Shown piece by piece: positions 32,693-40,036 of a stretch of DNA of 58,705 nt. How positions within the stretch are numbered: the first letter of the stretch is position 1; each line of letters begins with the position of its first letter. The translations under genes and the position numbers were made by a program. The notes below the pieces were generated by a model. The model searched no databases and had not been told where the DNA came from. It saw only the letters and a list, made by a program, of their open reading frames with translations. This stretch comes from Prevotella sp. (GTDB lineage: Bacteria; Bacteroidota; Bacteroidia; Bacteroidales; Bacteroidaceae): NCBI GenBank assembly GCA_017619445.1, contig JAFZSI010000063.1, forward strand, positions 1 to 58,705, read 5' to 3'.

Positions 32693-32790
32693 CGGAGGTA
32701 CGGGGGTACGGAGGTGCGGGGGTACGGGACATGCTCCTCTACTCCTTCTCTCCTTTTTTCGCTTTGCTCAAGGAACTTCTCCTTTACTCC
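32693..32790. repeat. Composite of GGTACGGGGGTACGG repeats upstream of the histidine kinase gene
   Basis: GGAGGTACGGGGGTACGGAG and its continuation GTGCGGGGGTACGGGAC, followed by GCTCCTCTACTCC and TTCGCTTTGCTCAAGGAACT; relatives at 30400, 35620 and 49556. Confidence 0.75.
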
Positions 32791-32817
32791 TGTATGAGAA
32801 AGGAAGGAGTTGAGGTA

Positions 32818-34767
32818 TTACCAGAATCCGCCGCCGCCAGGGCCACCACCGCCACCAGGACCGCCGCCACCACCGGGGCCACCGCCCTGACTGTATTGAA
32901 CGGCTGTGGCTGTGGTTGAGCTGCTGCCTGAGGTTACAGTATATTTCGTGCCCGAGGTCATTCCTGGTGCAGTAATGATGATAGAGCCGTTGCTATAGGC
33001 TCGGGGCATAGTGAACGAGGCATAGGTGGTGCCTCCATAACTCACACTGACGGTGCTGTTGGCCGTCACCGAACCGTTGAGTGTCACGTATGGCTGAGTG
33101 GAGTCCGATGTGGTGGGATGCGAGTTGCCGCCACCGATGCCGATGAGTTTGCCGCCGGTGAAGAAAACGGTGTAGTGGTCTTCCTCGTTGGCATCAATGC
33201 CACATTCGGGCTGCCGTGTGCCGTAGGCAATGGTGGTTCCGCCCTGAATATACATATTGCCGTTTGAGTCGAGTCCGTCGTTGTCGGTAGAGATGGCTGT
33301 CACGGTGCCACCCTTGACATAGAGATGGCTCTTCGAGTTGATGGCATCGTCGTAGGCAAGCACATAGACCGTTCCGTCGTTGATGGTCAGCACGCCCTTG
33401 CTCTCAATGCCCTCTGCGCCACGTCCGGTGGTGGTCACGTTGACAGTGCCGCCGCTGATGGTAATGTTGCCATCGGCCTTGATGCCTTTGGGAGACGACT
33501 TGCGGTTGCTGTCTAAGTTGTCAATATTGCGCTCGTCGCCGGTATAGCCGTTGTAGAGCGTACCGTTCAGATAGACCACCCTACCGCCAGAAGTCTTGAT
33601 GGTAGTGCTGCCGCCGTCGATAACAAGGTTTCCGTCTGCACTGATGCCCTTGCCACCGTGGCCGGTGCTTGTGAGGCTGAGCGTGCCGCCACTGATGGTC
33701 ATATTACCATCGGCACTCAGGCAAGTGGAAGCCTTGGTCTTTGAGTTGCTCGCATCGTCGGTGTCCTCGTCCCAGATGCCGTTGCCAGAGGTGGAGCAGG
33801 TGATGGTGCCGCCACTCACGCGCATGTCGCCCTCGGCCTTGATAGCCTTGGCAGCATCGGCGGTGACGCTGACGTTCAGGGTGCCGCCCTCAATGTAGAT
33901 GTTGCCGCTGTCCTCGTCCTCGTGGTCAGTGGTCTCGCCCGTCGAGCTGTCTCCGTCGATGTCGCACTGAATGCCGTCATCGCTCGTGCCGCTGATGTTC
34001 AGGGTGCCGCTCTCCATGAGGAAATACTCGTTACAGCTGATGCCGTCGCCCGCTGCCGAGCGTACGTTCACAGTGCAGTTTTTCATCTCCACATACTCGC
34101 CTGCCTTGATGGCATGTTTCTCGTTGCCATAGACGTTGAGCACACCCTTGCCCTTCAGTTCGGCATGGCCTTTGACGTAGAGACAGCCTTTCTGTCCGCC
34201 TCCGGCAGCGTCGGTGAGCGTGTTCTCCGTGTCTTTCTTCGCACTGATTTCAATGCGCTTGCCGTTCTGAATGTGAATGGCGGCACCCGTCTTGACGGGC
34301 GTAGCATTTGTAAGCGTCAGACCATTCAAATCCACCGAGCACTTGTAGCTGCCCGACAGGTAGAACTCACCGTCGGCAGAAGTACCTGTCAGCGAATAAG
34401 TAATCTCGTCGCCATCCACATCGTCCGTGTTGGTCTGGGTAATGCTCACATGCGCGCCTTTCACCTCGGCCGTCACATACTGAGCCACATTGCCGGCAAT
34501 GGTCACCGTAGCCGCCGTACCGTTGTAAGCAACGCTCACCGTATTGGCCTTCACAGCGTCGGTGTTGACTTCCATCTTGTTGATGGCGGTCAGCGCGAAG
34601 GTCTTGCCGCCAATGGTGATTGATTTCCCGCCGTCACCATATTCCATGGTGCCAGCCTGTTCGGCAGTGAAAGCATAGGTCACTTGTCCCATCCTCACAT
34701 TGAGCGTCTGCGCCATAGCCACCACGCCCATCGCCATGCCTAAGAAAATGATGCTGAGTCTCTTCAT
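32818..34767 (-). CDS. Secreted beta-helix carbohydrate-binding protein (Cthe_2159-like, DUF4353)
   Basis: 649 residues with a signal peptide (MKRLSIIFLGMAMGVVAMAQ). After a short N-terminal region a right-handed beta-helix of repeated ISGGTLxxxxxGDG type units fills residues about 140-540: GDGISCNEYFLMESGTLNIS, EGGTLNVSVTADAAKAIKAE, ADGNITISGGTVNVTT. The lysine-aspartate-rich turns (GIKADG, GISADG) resemble the calcium sites of the Cthe_2159 family, members of which bind cellulose and polygalacturonate. The tail is GGGPGGGGGPGGGG repeats ending GFW. Its ATG overlaps the stop of the small secreted protein gene (ATGA). Given two pectinases nearby, pectate binding is a fair guess but unproven. 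Confidence 0.85.
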   Translation of the reverse strand: MKRLSIIFLGMAMGVVAMAQTLNVRMGQVTYAFTAEQAGTMEYGDGGKSITIGGKTFALTAINKMEVNTDAVKANTVSVAYNGTAATVTIAGNVAQYVTAEVKGAHVSITQTNTDDVDGDEITYSLTGTSADGEFYLSGSYKCSVDLNGLTLTNATPVKTGAAIHIQNGKRIEISAKKDTENTLTDAAGGGQKGCLYVKGHAELKGKGVLNVYGNEKHAIKAGEYVEMKNCTVNVRSAAGDGISCNEYFLMESGTLNISGTSDDGIQCDIDGDSSTGETTDHEDEDSGNIYIEGGTLNVSVTADAAKAIKAEGDMRVSGGTITCSTSGNGIWDEDTDDASNSKTKASTCLSADGNMTISGGTLSLTSTGHGGKGISADGNLVIDGGSTTIKTSGGRVVYLNGTLYNGYTGDERNIDNLDSNRKSSPKGIKADGNITISGGTVNVTTTGRGAEGIESKGVLTINDGTVYVLAYDDAINSKSHLYVKGGTVTAISTDNDGLDSNGNMYIQGGTTIAYGTRQPECGIDANEEDHYTVFFTGGKLIGIGGGNSHPTTSDSTQPYVTLNGSVTANSTVSVSYGGTTYASFTMPRAYSNGSIIITAPGMTSGTKYTVTSGSSSTTATAVQYSQGGGPGGGGGPGGGGGPGGGGFW

Positions 34768-35150
34768 TTCACTACCTGTTTATAAGTTTTGCCATTCTTC
34801 CTGATAATATACACACCCCCCTGCTCCATGCGGTCAACCTTCACACCGCCAAGGGTGTAGTATTCCGCTTCGTCGGAACTGTCGTCGCTGTCAATACTTT
34901 TGATGGCAGTGGCAGACGCGTCGTTAGAGAAAAACATGCTGGCCAGATTGGCCACAGGCAATGTCAAGCGGTTCGAGCCGTTGGTCACCACGGCATTTGT
35001 ACCGTCGAAGGTAATGGTGGTGCCCACGGCATTCACAGACTGAAGTGTGCCGTCCTGCAGACGGAACACCAGATAGTCGTAGCTGTCGTCGGCCAGCGCA
35101 GTGGCCGAGAGAGTTAGACTCAATAGCAGCAAAAAAGTTTGTTTAATCAT
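34764..35150 (-). CDS. Small secreted protein with C-terminal sorting-like motif
   Basis: 128 residues with a signal peptide (MIKQTFLLLLSLTLSATALA). A short beta-rich domain (YDYLVFRLQDGTLQSVNAVG, then VTNGSNRLTLPVANLASMFF) resembles the N-terminal part of the next protein, which has a similar FALTAINKMEV segment. The end EYYTLGGVKVDRMEQGGVYI...GKTYKQVVK is the same type of short C-terminal motif as in the LRR proteins. The stop overlaps the ATG of the beta-helix gene, so the two are coupled. I do not know a function. Confidence 0.8.
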   Translation of the reverse strand: MIKQTFLLLLSLTLSATALADDSYDYLVFRLQDGTLQSVNAVGTTITFDGTNAVVTNGSNRLTLPVANLASMFFSNDASATAIKSIDSDDSSDEAEYYTLGGVKVDRMEQGGVYIIRKNGKTYKQVVK

Positions 35151-35205
35151 AAGCAGTTATGTTTGTTTTGGTTTCTCTATTCCTTCCCTCCTTCAAAACC
35201 CACTG

Positions 35206-35213
35206 CAAAGATA
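35206..35213 (-). promoter_or_regulatory. Promoter box for the small secreted/beta-helix operon
   Basis: TATCTTTG on the minus strand followed by CAGTGG, 55 bp before the ATG at 35150. Confidence 0.55.
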
Positions 35214-35335
35214 GTGAACAACTGCTACAACCGCAAATAAAATCTGCCAACCACCCGTTTCGCTCAACAAACAGCCCAGTCCTGGCTCAATATTAACGCA
35301 AGTTAGTCTTTTATCACCGACTATTGAAAGCGCAA

Positions 35336-35390
35336 CGTGCATAGTTACGCTCAAATTTTCTAGAGAATTTCATCGTAAACCTACACTTTA
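35336..35390. repeat. TCTAGA-centred palindrome, copy 7
   Basis: GTTACGCTCAAATTTTCTAG then AGAATTTCATCGTAAACC. Confidence 0.8.
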
Positions 35391-35424
35391 GAAAAACAGC
35401 ACCGCGAGTTGTTTTCGTAACTAT

Positions 35425-35492
35425 ATGCTTTGCGAAAACAAAGCATGGAGTTACGTTCAAATTCTCTAGAAAATTTGATAAAAAGCCTCACG
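35425..35492. repeat. TCTAGA-centred palindrome, copy 8
   Basis: TATGCTTTGCG and AAAGCATGGAGTTACGTTCA precede AATTCTCTAGAAAATTTG; the right arm after it is degenerate. It is about 80 bp from copy 7 in the same spacer. Confidence 0.75.
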
Positions 35493-35604
35493 TTTGGCTA
35501 AGAAAACATGTTTTCCTTGCTCTCAATTACTCGGTTTTTGTGCACGAAACCCACGTGTTGAAAAAACAGCCCCAAACGCCCGACACCCAAAAATACTCAA
35601 TTTG

Positions 35605-35776
35605 ACAATTTTACGATTCTTTCGCAAAGCTCAAGGAACTCCTATTTATTTACAATTTGACAATTTACAATTTACAATTTATTTCTTCATTTAACAATTT
35701 AACAATTTTACTCCCTCCCTTTGGGAGGGTTGGGGGTGGGTTCCCTTTCTCCCTTTGGGAGGGCAGGGGTGGGTTC
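35605..35776. repeat. Composite spacer of three dispersed repeat families before rsgA
   Basis: TTCGCAAAGCTCAAGGAACT (35620 region), a TTTGACAATTTACAATTTAC tract (35648-35708), and two CTCCCTTTGGGAGGG hairpins (35713-35730, 35750-35767), each with GGGTGGGTTCC after it. The latter is repeated at 55085-55118. Confidence 0.8.
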
Positions 35777-35782
35777 CAAAAC

Positions 35783-36718
35783 CTAATACGCCTTGCGGTA
35801 TTTCCCCTCGTCCTCGTCTTCGAGCATACTGAGATAGGAGGCGTAGCGACTCTGTGCAATGTAATGGTCTTCCACGGCCTGGCGCACTGCGCAGCCTGGC
35901 TCATGGGTGTGGGTACAATTGGAGAAACGGCAGTTTTTGGAGAAGCTGAAAATCTCTTTGAAGTAGCCGCAAATTTCTTCGGGGCGCATGTCGAAGGTGC
36001 CAAAACCCTTGATTCCCGGAGTATCAATAGCCCAACCGCCCTGTGGGAGCCTGAGCATTTCGCTGAAGGTGGTGGTATGCGTACCAGTGTTGTGGGCAGC
36101 GCTTATCTCTGCGGTGCGCAACTGCACTCCGGGAATAAGGCGGTTGAGCAGCGTGGATTTTCCTACGCCGCTGTTGCCGCTGAAAAGGGTTATTTTGTCT
36201 TTTAGCAGTTCGTTGAGCCTATGGATGCCGTCGCCCGTAGCGGCGGAGATGGCCTCGCAACGGTAGCCCACAGTGTCGTAGAGCTGCATCATCATTTGCT
36301 GATAGTGCAGCTCCTCGGCATTGAGGCGGTCGGTCTTGTTGAAAACGAGCACCACAGGAATCCTGTAAGCCTCAGCGGAGGCCAGGAAACGGTCGATAAA
36401 GGTTGTGGATGTTTCGGGATAGTTGACGGTAATAATGAGAAAGGCCTGATCAACGTTGGCAGCCAATATGTGGCTCTGCTTCGACAAATTGGGCGACTTG
36501 CGGATGATGTAGTTGCTGCGGTCGGAGATGGCGGTGATGTATGCACAATCGTTTTCCCGCACATCTACTTCCACCCTGTCGCCCACCGCAACGGGATTGG
36601 TGCTGCGGATGCCTTTGAGACGGAAGCTGCCTTTGATTTTACAGTCAACAGTTGTATGCCCGTCCTCGGTGAGAACGGTGTACCAACTGCCTGTATTCTT
36701 GATGACGAGACCTTTCAA
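35783..36718 (-). CDS. rsgA: Ribosome small-subunit GTPase RsgA
   Basis: 311 residues from a TTG at 36718; an in-frame stop lies three codons upstream, so no ATG is available. An OB-fold start ([20 protein letters not shown]) precedes the circularly permuted GTPase with G4 VFNKTDRL, G1 GNSGVGKST and G3 [10 protein letters not shown]-terminal zinc knuckle has CGYF...[15 protein letters not shown]. RsgA checks 30S maturation in the cytoplasm. The TTG start directly abuts a TTTACAATTTC repeat tract (36719-36780), as if the repeat had replaced the native upstream sequence. Confidence 0.95.
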   Translation of the reverse strand: MKGLVIKNTGSWYTVLTEDGHTTVDCKIKGSFRLKGIRSTNPVAVGDRVEVDVRENDCAYITAISDRSNYIIRKSPNLSKQSHILAANVDQAFLIITVNYPETSTTFIDRFLASAEAYRIPVVLVFNKTDRLNAEELHYQQMMMQLYDTVGYRCEAISAATGDGIHRLNELLKDKITLFSGNSGVGKSTLLNRLIPGVQLRTAEISAAHNTGTHTTTFSEMLRLPQGGWAIDTPGIKGFGTFDMRPEEICGYFKEIFSFSKNCRFSNCTHTHEPGCAVRQAVEDHYIAQSRYASYLSMLEDEDEGKYRKAY

Positions 36719-36855
36719 TTGTTGCTATTTTACAATTTCACTATTTCACAATTTCACAATTTTACTATTTCACTATTTTGAAATTGTCCAATAGTCCAAT
36801 CGTCAAATCGTCAAATGGTGCAATTTTTCGCTGGCGCTCAACAACACGTGTCCAA
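36719..36855. repeat. TTTCACAATTTC tract plus CGCTGGCGCTCAACAACACG block, copy A
   Basis: Tandem CACTATTTCACAATTTCAC units, then GTCCAATAGTCCAATCGTCA, then TTTTTCGCTGGCGCTCAACA and ACACGTGTCCAA. The same series recurs on the other side of frr at 37509-37620 in direct orientation. Confidence 0.85.
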
Positions 36856-36858
36856 TTG

Positions 36859-37419
36859 TTACACGGTCATGATTTCTTTGTTCTTGGCGGCAAGCAATTC
36901 GTCGAGTTTCTTGATGAACTTGTCGTGCAGCTTCTGCAGTTCGAGCTCGGCATCTTTCTCATTGTCCTCGCTCAGGCCGTCCTTGATGGCTTTCTTCAGT
37001 TTGTCCTTCACATCGCTACGCACATTGCGCACTTCCACCTTGGCCTTCTCACCAATTTTGTTGCACTGCTTCACCAGTTCCTTACGGCGCTCCTCTGTGG
37101 GCTGCGGAATGCCTAAGCGGATAACCTCGCCGTTGTTCTCGGGTGTGATACCCACATCGCTGTCCATGATGGCTTTCTCAATATCGCGGATAGTCTTGCG
37201 GTCCCACGGCTTGATGGCAATGGTACGTGCGTCGGGCGTAGTAACGGTTGCAACTTGGTTGAGTGGCACTTTCTGGCCGTAAGAATTCACTCTCACGCCG
37301 TCGAGAATGGCCACGTTGGCACGGCCTGCACGGATGCGGTTGAGCGACTCTTCGAGGAACATGGCTGCCATTTCCATGCGCTCCTCGCCGTCTTTCAATG
37401 TTTTCTTAACGTCTATCAT
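36859..37419 (-). CDS. frr: Ribosome recycling factor
   Basis: 186 residues from the ATG at 37419, exactly the usual length; the upstream frame is noise. MIDVKKTLKDGEERMEMAAM, SLNRIRAGRANVAILDGV, LNQVATVTTPDARTIAI and the C-terminal helix LELQKLHDKFIKKLDELLAA mark the three-helix RRF. It splits post-termination ribosomes with EF-G. A TATTTTTG box on the minus strand at 37464-37457 serves it. The gene is bracketed by two direct copies of a composite repeat (36719-36855 and 37509-37620). Confidence 0.97.
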   Translation of the reverse strand: MIDVKKTLKDGEERMEMAAMFLEESLNRIRAGRANVAILDGVRVNSYGQKVPLNQVATVTTPDARTIAIKPWDRKTIRDIEKAIMDSDVGITPENNGEVIRLGIPQPTEERRKELVKQCNKIGEKAKVEVRNVRSDVKDKLKKAIKDGLSEDNEKDAELELQKLHDKFIKKLDELLAAKNKEIMTV

Positions 37420-37508
37420 TTTCTGTCTGTTTTTTATGGTTTTTAGTTTATGGTTACAAAAATAGAGATTAAATTTGAAAACAACAAGAAAAAGTGACGA
37501 AATTTTCA

Positions 37509-37622
37509 ATTATACAATTTTACAATTTCACTATTTCACAATTTCACAATTTCACTATTTTACTATTTTGAAATTTTTCGCTGGCGCTCAACAACACGTG
37601 TCCAATAGTCCAATCGTCAAAT
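37509..37622. repeat. TTTCACAATTTC tract plus CGCTGGCGCTCAACAACACG block, copy B
   Basis: The same sequence series as copy A, directly oriented, about 780 bp away. The TTTTTCGCTGGCGCTCAACA and ACACGTGTCCAA parts are identical; the order of the GTCCAATAGTCC part differs. Confidence 0.85.
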
Positions 37623-37651
37623 TGACTTGGGCTCTATGTTAAGTGCAAAAG

Positions 37652-37686
37652 AAAAAACAGGCCGGCTTCACAGTCGGTCTGTTTTC
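37652..37686 (-). terminator. Terminator after lpxA
   Basis: Read on the minus strand, ACAGACCGAC pairs with GCCGGCCTGT (two G-U) around TGTGAA, followed by TTTTTTC. It is 120 bp beyond the lpxA stop. Confidence 0.7.
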
Positions 37687-37806
37687 AATAATAATCTAAA
37701 AACTGTTACAGGTATGAATAAAAAATCTATTTCATTGTAGTTGGGGAGTTAGGAGTTAGGAGAGAGGAAACCTCAAACCTCAAATCTCAAACCTCAAATC
37801 CCAATC

Positions 37807-38589
37807 TTAAATCTTTGTAATAATTCCTTTTTGGGTGCCCTCGATGAATTGGACGATGTTGCGTATTTCTACGCTGTCGGGCACCTGGTCCTTGATTTGC
37901 ATGACCGCATCGAAGACGCTGGTCTGACCGTGGAACACCAGGCGGTAGGCGTTGGCTATGTGCTTGAGCACTTTCTCGTCAATGCCGTATGCTCGGCACA
38001 TGGTGTTGTTTACGCCACCGTATGCAATGGGATTACCACCAGCAATGATGTATGGAGGCACGTCCTTTGAGAAGGTTGTGCCTGCCTGAAGCATGGCTCC
38101 ATCACCCACACGGGTAGCAGCGTTTTCGATGACACTTGACGAGAAAATGACGCCGTTGCCAATCTCGCAGTCGCCAGCAATCTTGGTGCCATAGCCAAAG
38201 ACGCACTGGTTGCCCACCTTCGTGTCGTGAGAAATGTGTGAGCCTTCCATCAGGAAATTGTCGTTGCCAATGATGGTTTGGCCGTCTGTATGAGTAGCGC
38301 GGTTGATGACAACGTTCTCGCGGATGATGTTGTTGTCGCCAATAATGCACTCCGTTTTCTCACCGCGGAAATCAAAATCCTGCGGCAGGGCAGCAACCAC
38401 CGAGCCCTGATGGATTTTGTTGTGGCTTCCCATGCGTGTGCCATTCAAAATGGAGACGAAGGGGAAAATGATGCAGTTGTCACCAATCACCACGTCGTCC
38501 TCAATATAAACGAACGGGAATATCTTGCAGTTGTCGCCGATTTGTGCCCTTGGGCTGATTTCGGCTTTTGGACTTATTTCGCTTGCCAT
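37807..38589 (-). CDS. lpxA: Acyl-ACP--UDP-N-acetylglucosamine O-acyltransferase LpxA
   Basis: 260 residues. A left-handed beta-helix of hexapeptide repeats fills the first 190 residues (ISPKAEISPRAQIGDNCKIF, VVIGDNCIIFPFVSI), with the catalytic histidine region GSHISHDTKVGNQCVF. The helical C-terminal domain begins at IAYGGVNNTMCRAYGIDEKV. It adds the first acyl chain to UDP-GlcNAc in lipid A synthesis. The gene starts 34 bp after the outer membrane efflux gene and precedes a terminator, so it is probably the last gene of the RND operon, an unusual place for it. Confidence 0.96.
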   Translation of the reverse strand: MASEISPKAEISPRAQIGDNCKIFPFVYIEDDVVIGDNCIIFPFVSILNGTRMGSHNKIHQGSVVAALPQDFDFRGEKTECIIGDNNIIRENVVINRATHTDGQTIIGNDNFLMEGSHISHDTKVGNQCVFGYGTKIAGDCEIGNGVIFSSSVIENAATRVGDGAMLQAGTTFSKDVPPYIIAGGNPIAYGGVNNTMCRAYGIDEKVLKHIANAYRLVFHGQTSVFDAVMQIKDQVPDSVEIRNIVQFIEGTQKGIITKI

Positions 38590-38623
38590 AATTGTCTGTT
38601 TTCAATTATCAATGATCAATGAT

Positions 38624-40003
38624 TTACTTCGCTCCGCCACCTAATGCCTGATAGAGGTTTACAACGGCCTGCATCTTGTAGAAGTCGTCGGCAACCTTAG
38701 AGAGCTGGGCGTTGAGCAGGCTGCTCTGTGCCTGAATCACTTCCAGATAGCTGCTGGTGCTGCTCTTGTAGAGTTGCTTGGTGTCTTCCACATTCTTCTC
38801 GAGCACGGCAATCTGCTTGGCCTCGAATGCGGCTTTTTCCTGAGAGGAGTTATAGAGCACAAGTGCGTTGCTTACCTCGCTGCCAGCCTTGAGGATGGTG
38901 TTCTGCCAAGAGTTGTAGGCCTGTTCGTACTGCATCTGCGCCACCTTCAGCCCCGCTACAATCTGTCCGTGCTGGAAGATGGGCTGCACAAGGCTACCCA
39001 CCGCACTAAGCAGAATCTTGCCAGGATTCACCATGCCATTCTGGTTGGTGTAGGCTCCTGTTCCGCTGATGGTGATGCTGGGATAGAAACGGCTGCGGGC
39101 AGTATTCACGTCGTAGAAGCACTGGGCCAGCTTCATTTCTGCGGCGTGCACGTCGGCACGGTTGTTGAGCAGCTGAATGCCTACACCAGCCGAGAGGCTT
39201 TCAGGCAAATGCTGGTCCTCAAGCTTGCCGCGCGCAATGGTCTGTGCGGGCTGGCCAAGCAGCAACGACAGTTGGTTCTCCATCTCGCGAATCTGTCGGT
39301 GCAAGTCAACCGACTGCGCCTGCACACTGTAGTATGCGGCCTCTGAACTCTGCACGCTGGTAGAGCGGGCACGGCCAAGGCTCATCTGCAGTTTCATCAT
39401 CTCCCAAGTATCCTTTGTGAGGGCAGTCATACCCTCAACAATCTCCACCTGCCGGTCGAGCATGAGCAGCGTGTAGTAGAGGTTGGCCACACCCGAGATG
39501 ATGTTGGTCTTCACAACGGTCTGATAGTCTTGCGTTGCAATCAACTGCATCTGCGCTGAGCGTTTCTGGTTGAGGAGGTTACCGAAAAGGTCCACATTCC
39601 AGCTGGCCGTAATGGGCAACGAGTAGGACTTAGTAGCGCGCTGCCCGTCGAACGACGAAATGGTGCCTTGTGGTGTGAACGACAAGCTTGGAATGAATGC
39701 CAGCTTGGCCACCTTCAGCGCCTCTTCCACCATCTTCACGTTGAGGGCGGCATTGAGCAGGTCGGCATTGTTGGCCAAAGCTTTCTCAATGAGCGACTGC
39801 AACTGCGGGTCGGTGAACACGGTGCGCCAGGGCATATTGCCGAAGCTGGTAGTGTCTTTGGCCAAGAGCGTGTCGGTGAGCGAGGTGACGTCGCGCACCA
39901 GTCCTTTGGTGTTCACGTCGGGACGCTCATACTTATTATATATGCCGCAGCTGGCCATCAGCACAGCCGTCAAGGCAAAAACAAGAATCTTTTTCATATT
40001 CAT
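38624..40003 (-). CDS. RND efflux outer membrane lipoprotein (TolC/OprM family)
   Basis: 459 residues. A lipoprotein signal with lipobox MASC (about residues 16-19 from the second methionine) precedes two outer membrane efflux repeats: PWRTVFTDPQLQSLIEKALA, NNADLLNAALNVKMVEEALK and SWNVDLFGNLLNQKRSAQMQ, then later NRADVHAAEMKLAQCFYDVN. It forms the outer membrane channel of the tripartite pump encoded by the two genes upstream. The spacing to the pump gene is 33 bp. It belongs to the NodT type by its order of motifs. Confidence 0.95.
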   Translation of the reverse strand: MNMKKILVFALTAVLMASCGIYNKYERPDVNTKGLVRDVTSLTDTLLAKDTTSFGNMPWRTVFTDPQLQSLIEKALANNADLLNAALNVKMVEEALKVAKLAFIPSLSFTPQGTISSFDGQRATKSYSLPITASWNVDLFGNLLNQKRSAQMQLIATQDYQTVVKTNIISGVANLYYTLLMLDRQVEIVEGMTALTKDTWEMMKLQMSLGRARSTSVQSSEAAYYSVQAQSVDLHRQIREMENQLSLLLGQPAQTIARGKLEDQHLPESLSAGVGIQLLNNRADVHAAEMKLAQCFYDVNTARSRFYPSITISGTGAYTNQNGMVNPGKILLSAVGSLVQPIFQHGQIVAGLKVAQMQYEQAYNSWQNTILKAGSEVSNALVLYNSSQEKAAFEAKQIAVLEKNVEDTKQLYKSSTSSYLEVIQAQSSLLNAQLSKVADDFYKMQAVVNLYQALGGGAK

Positions 40004-40036
40004 TAAGTCTATATTATCTGCTTATACTCCTTTTCT

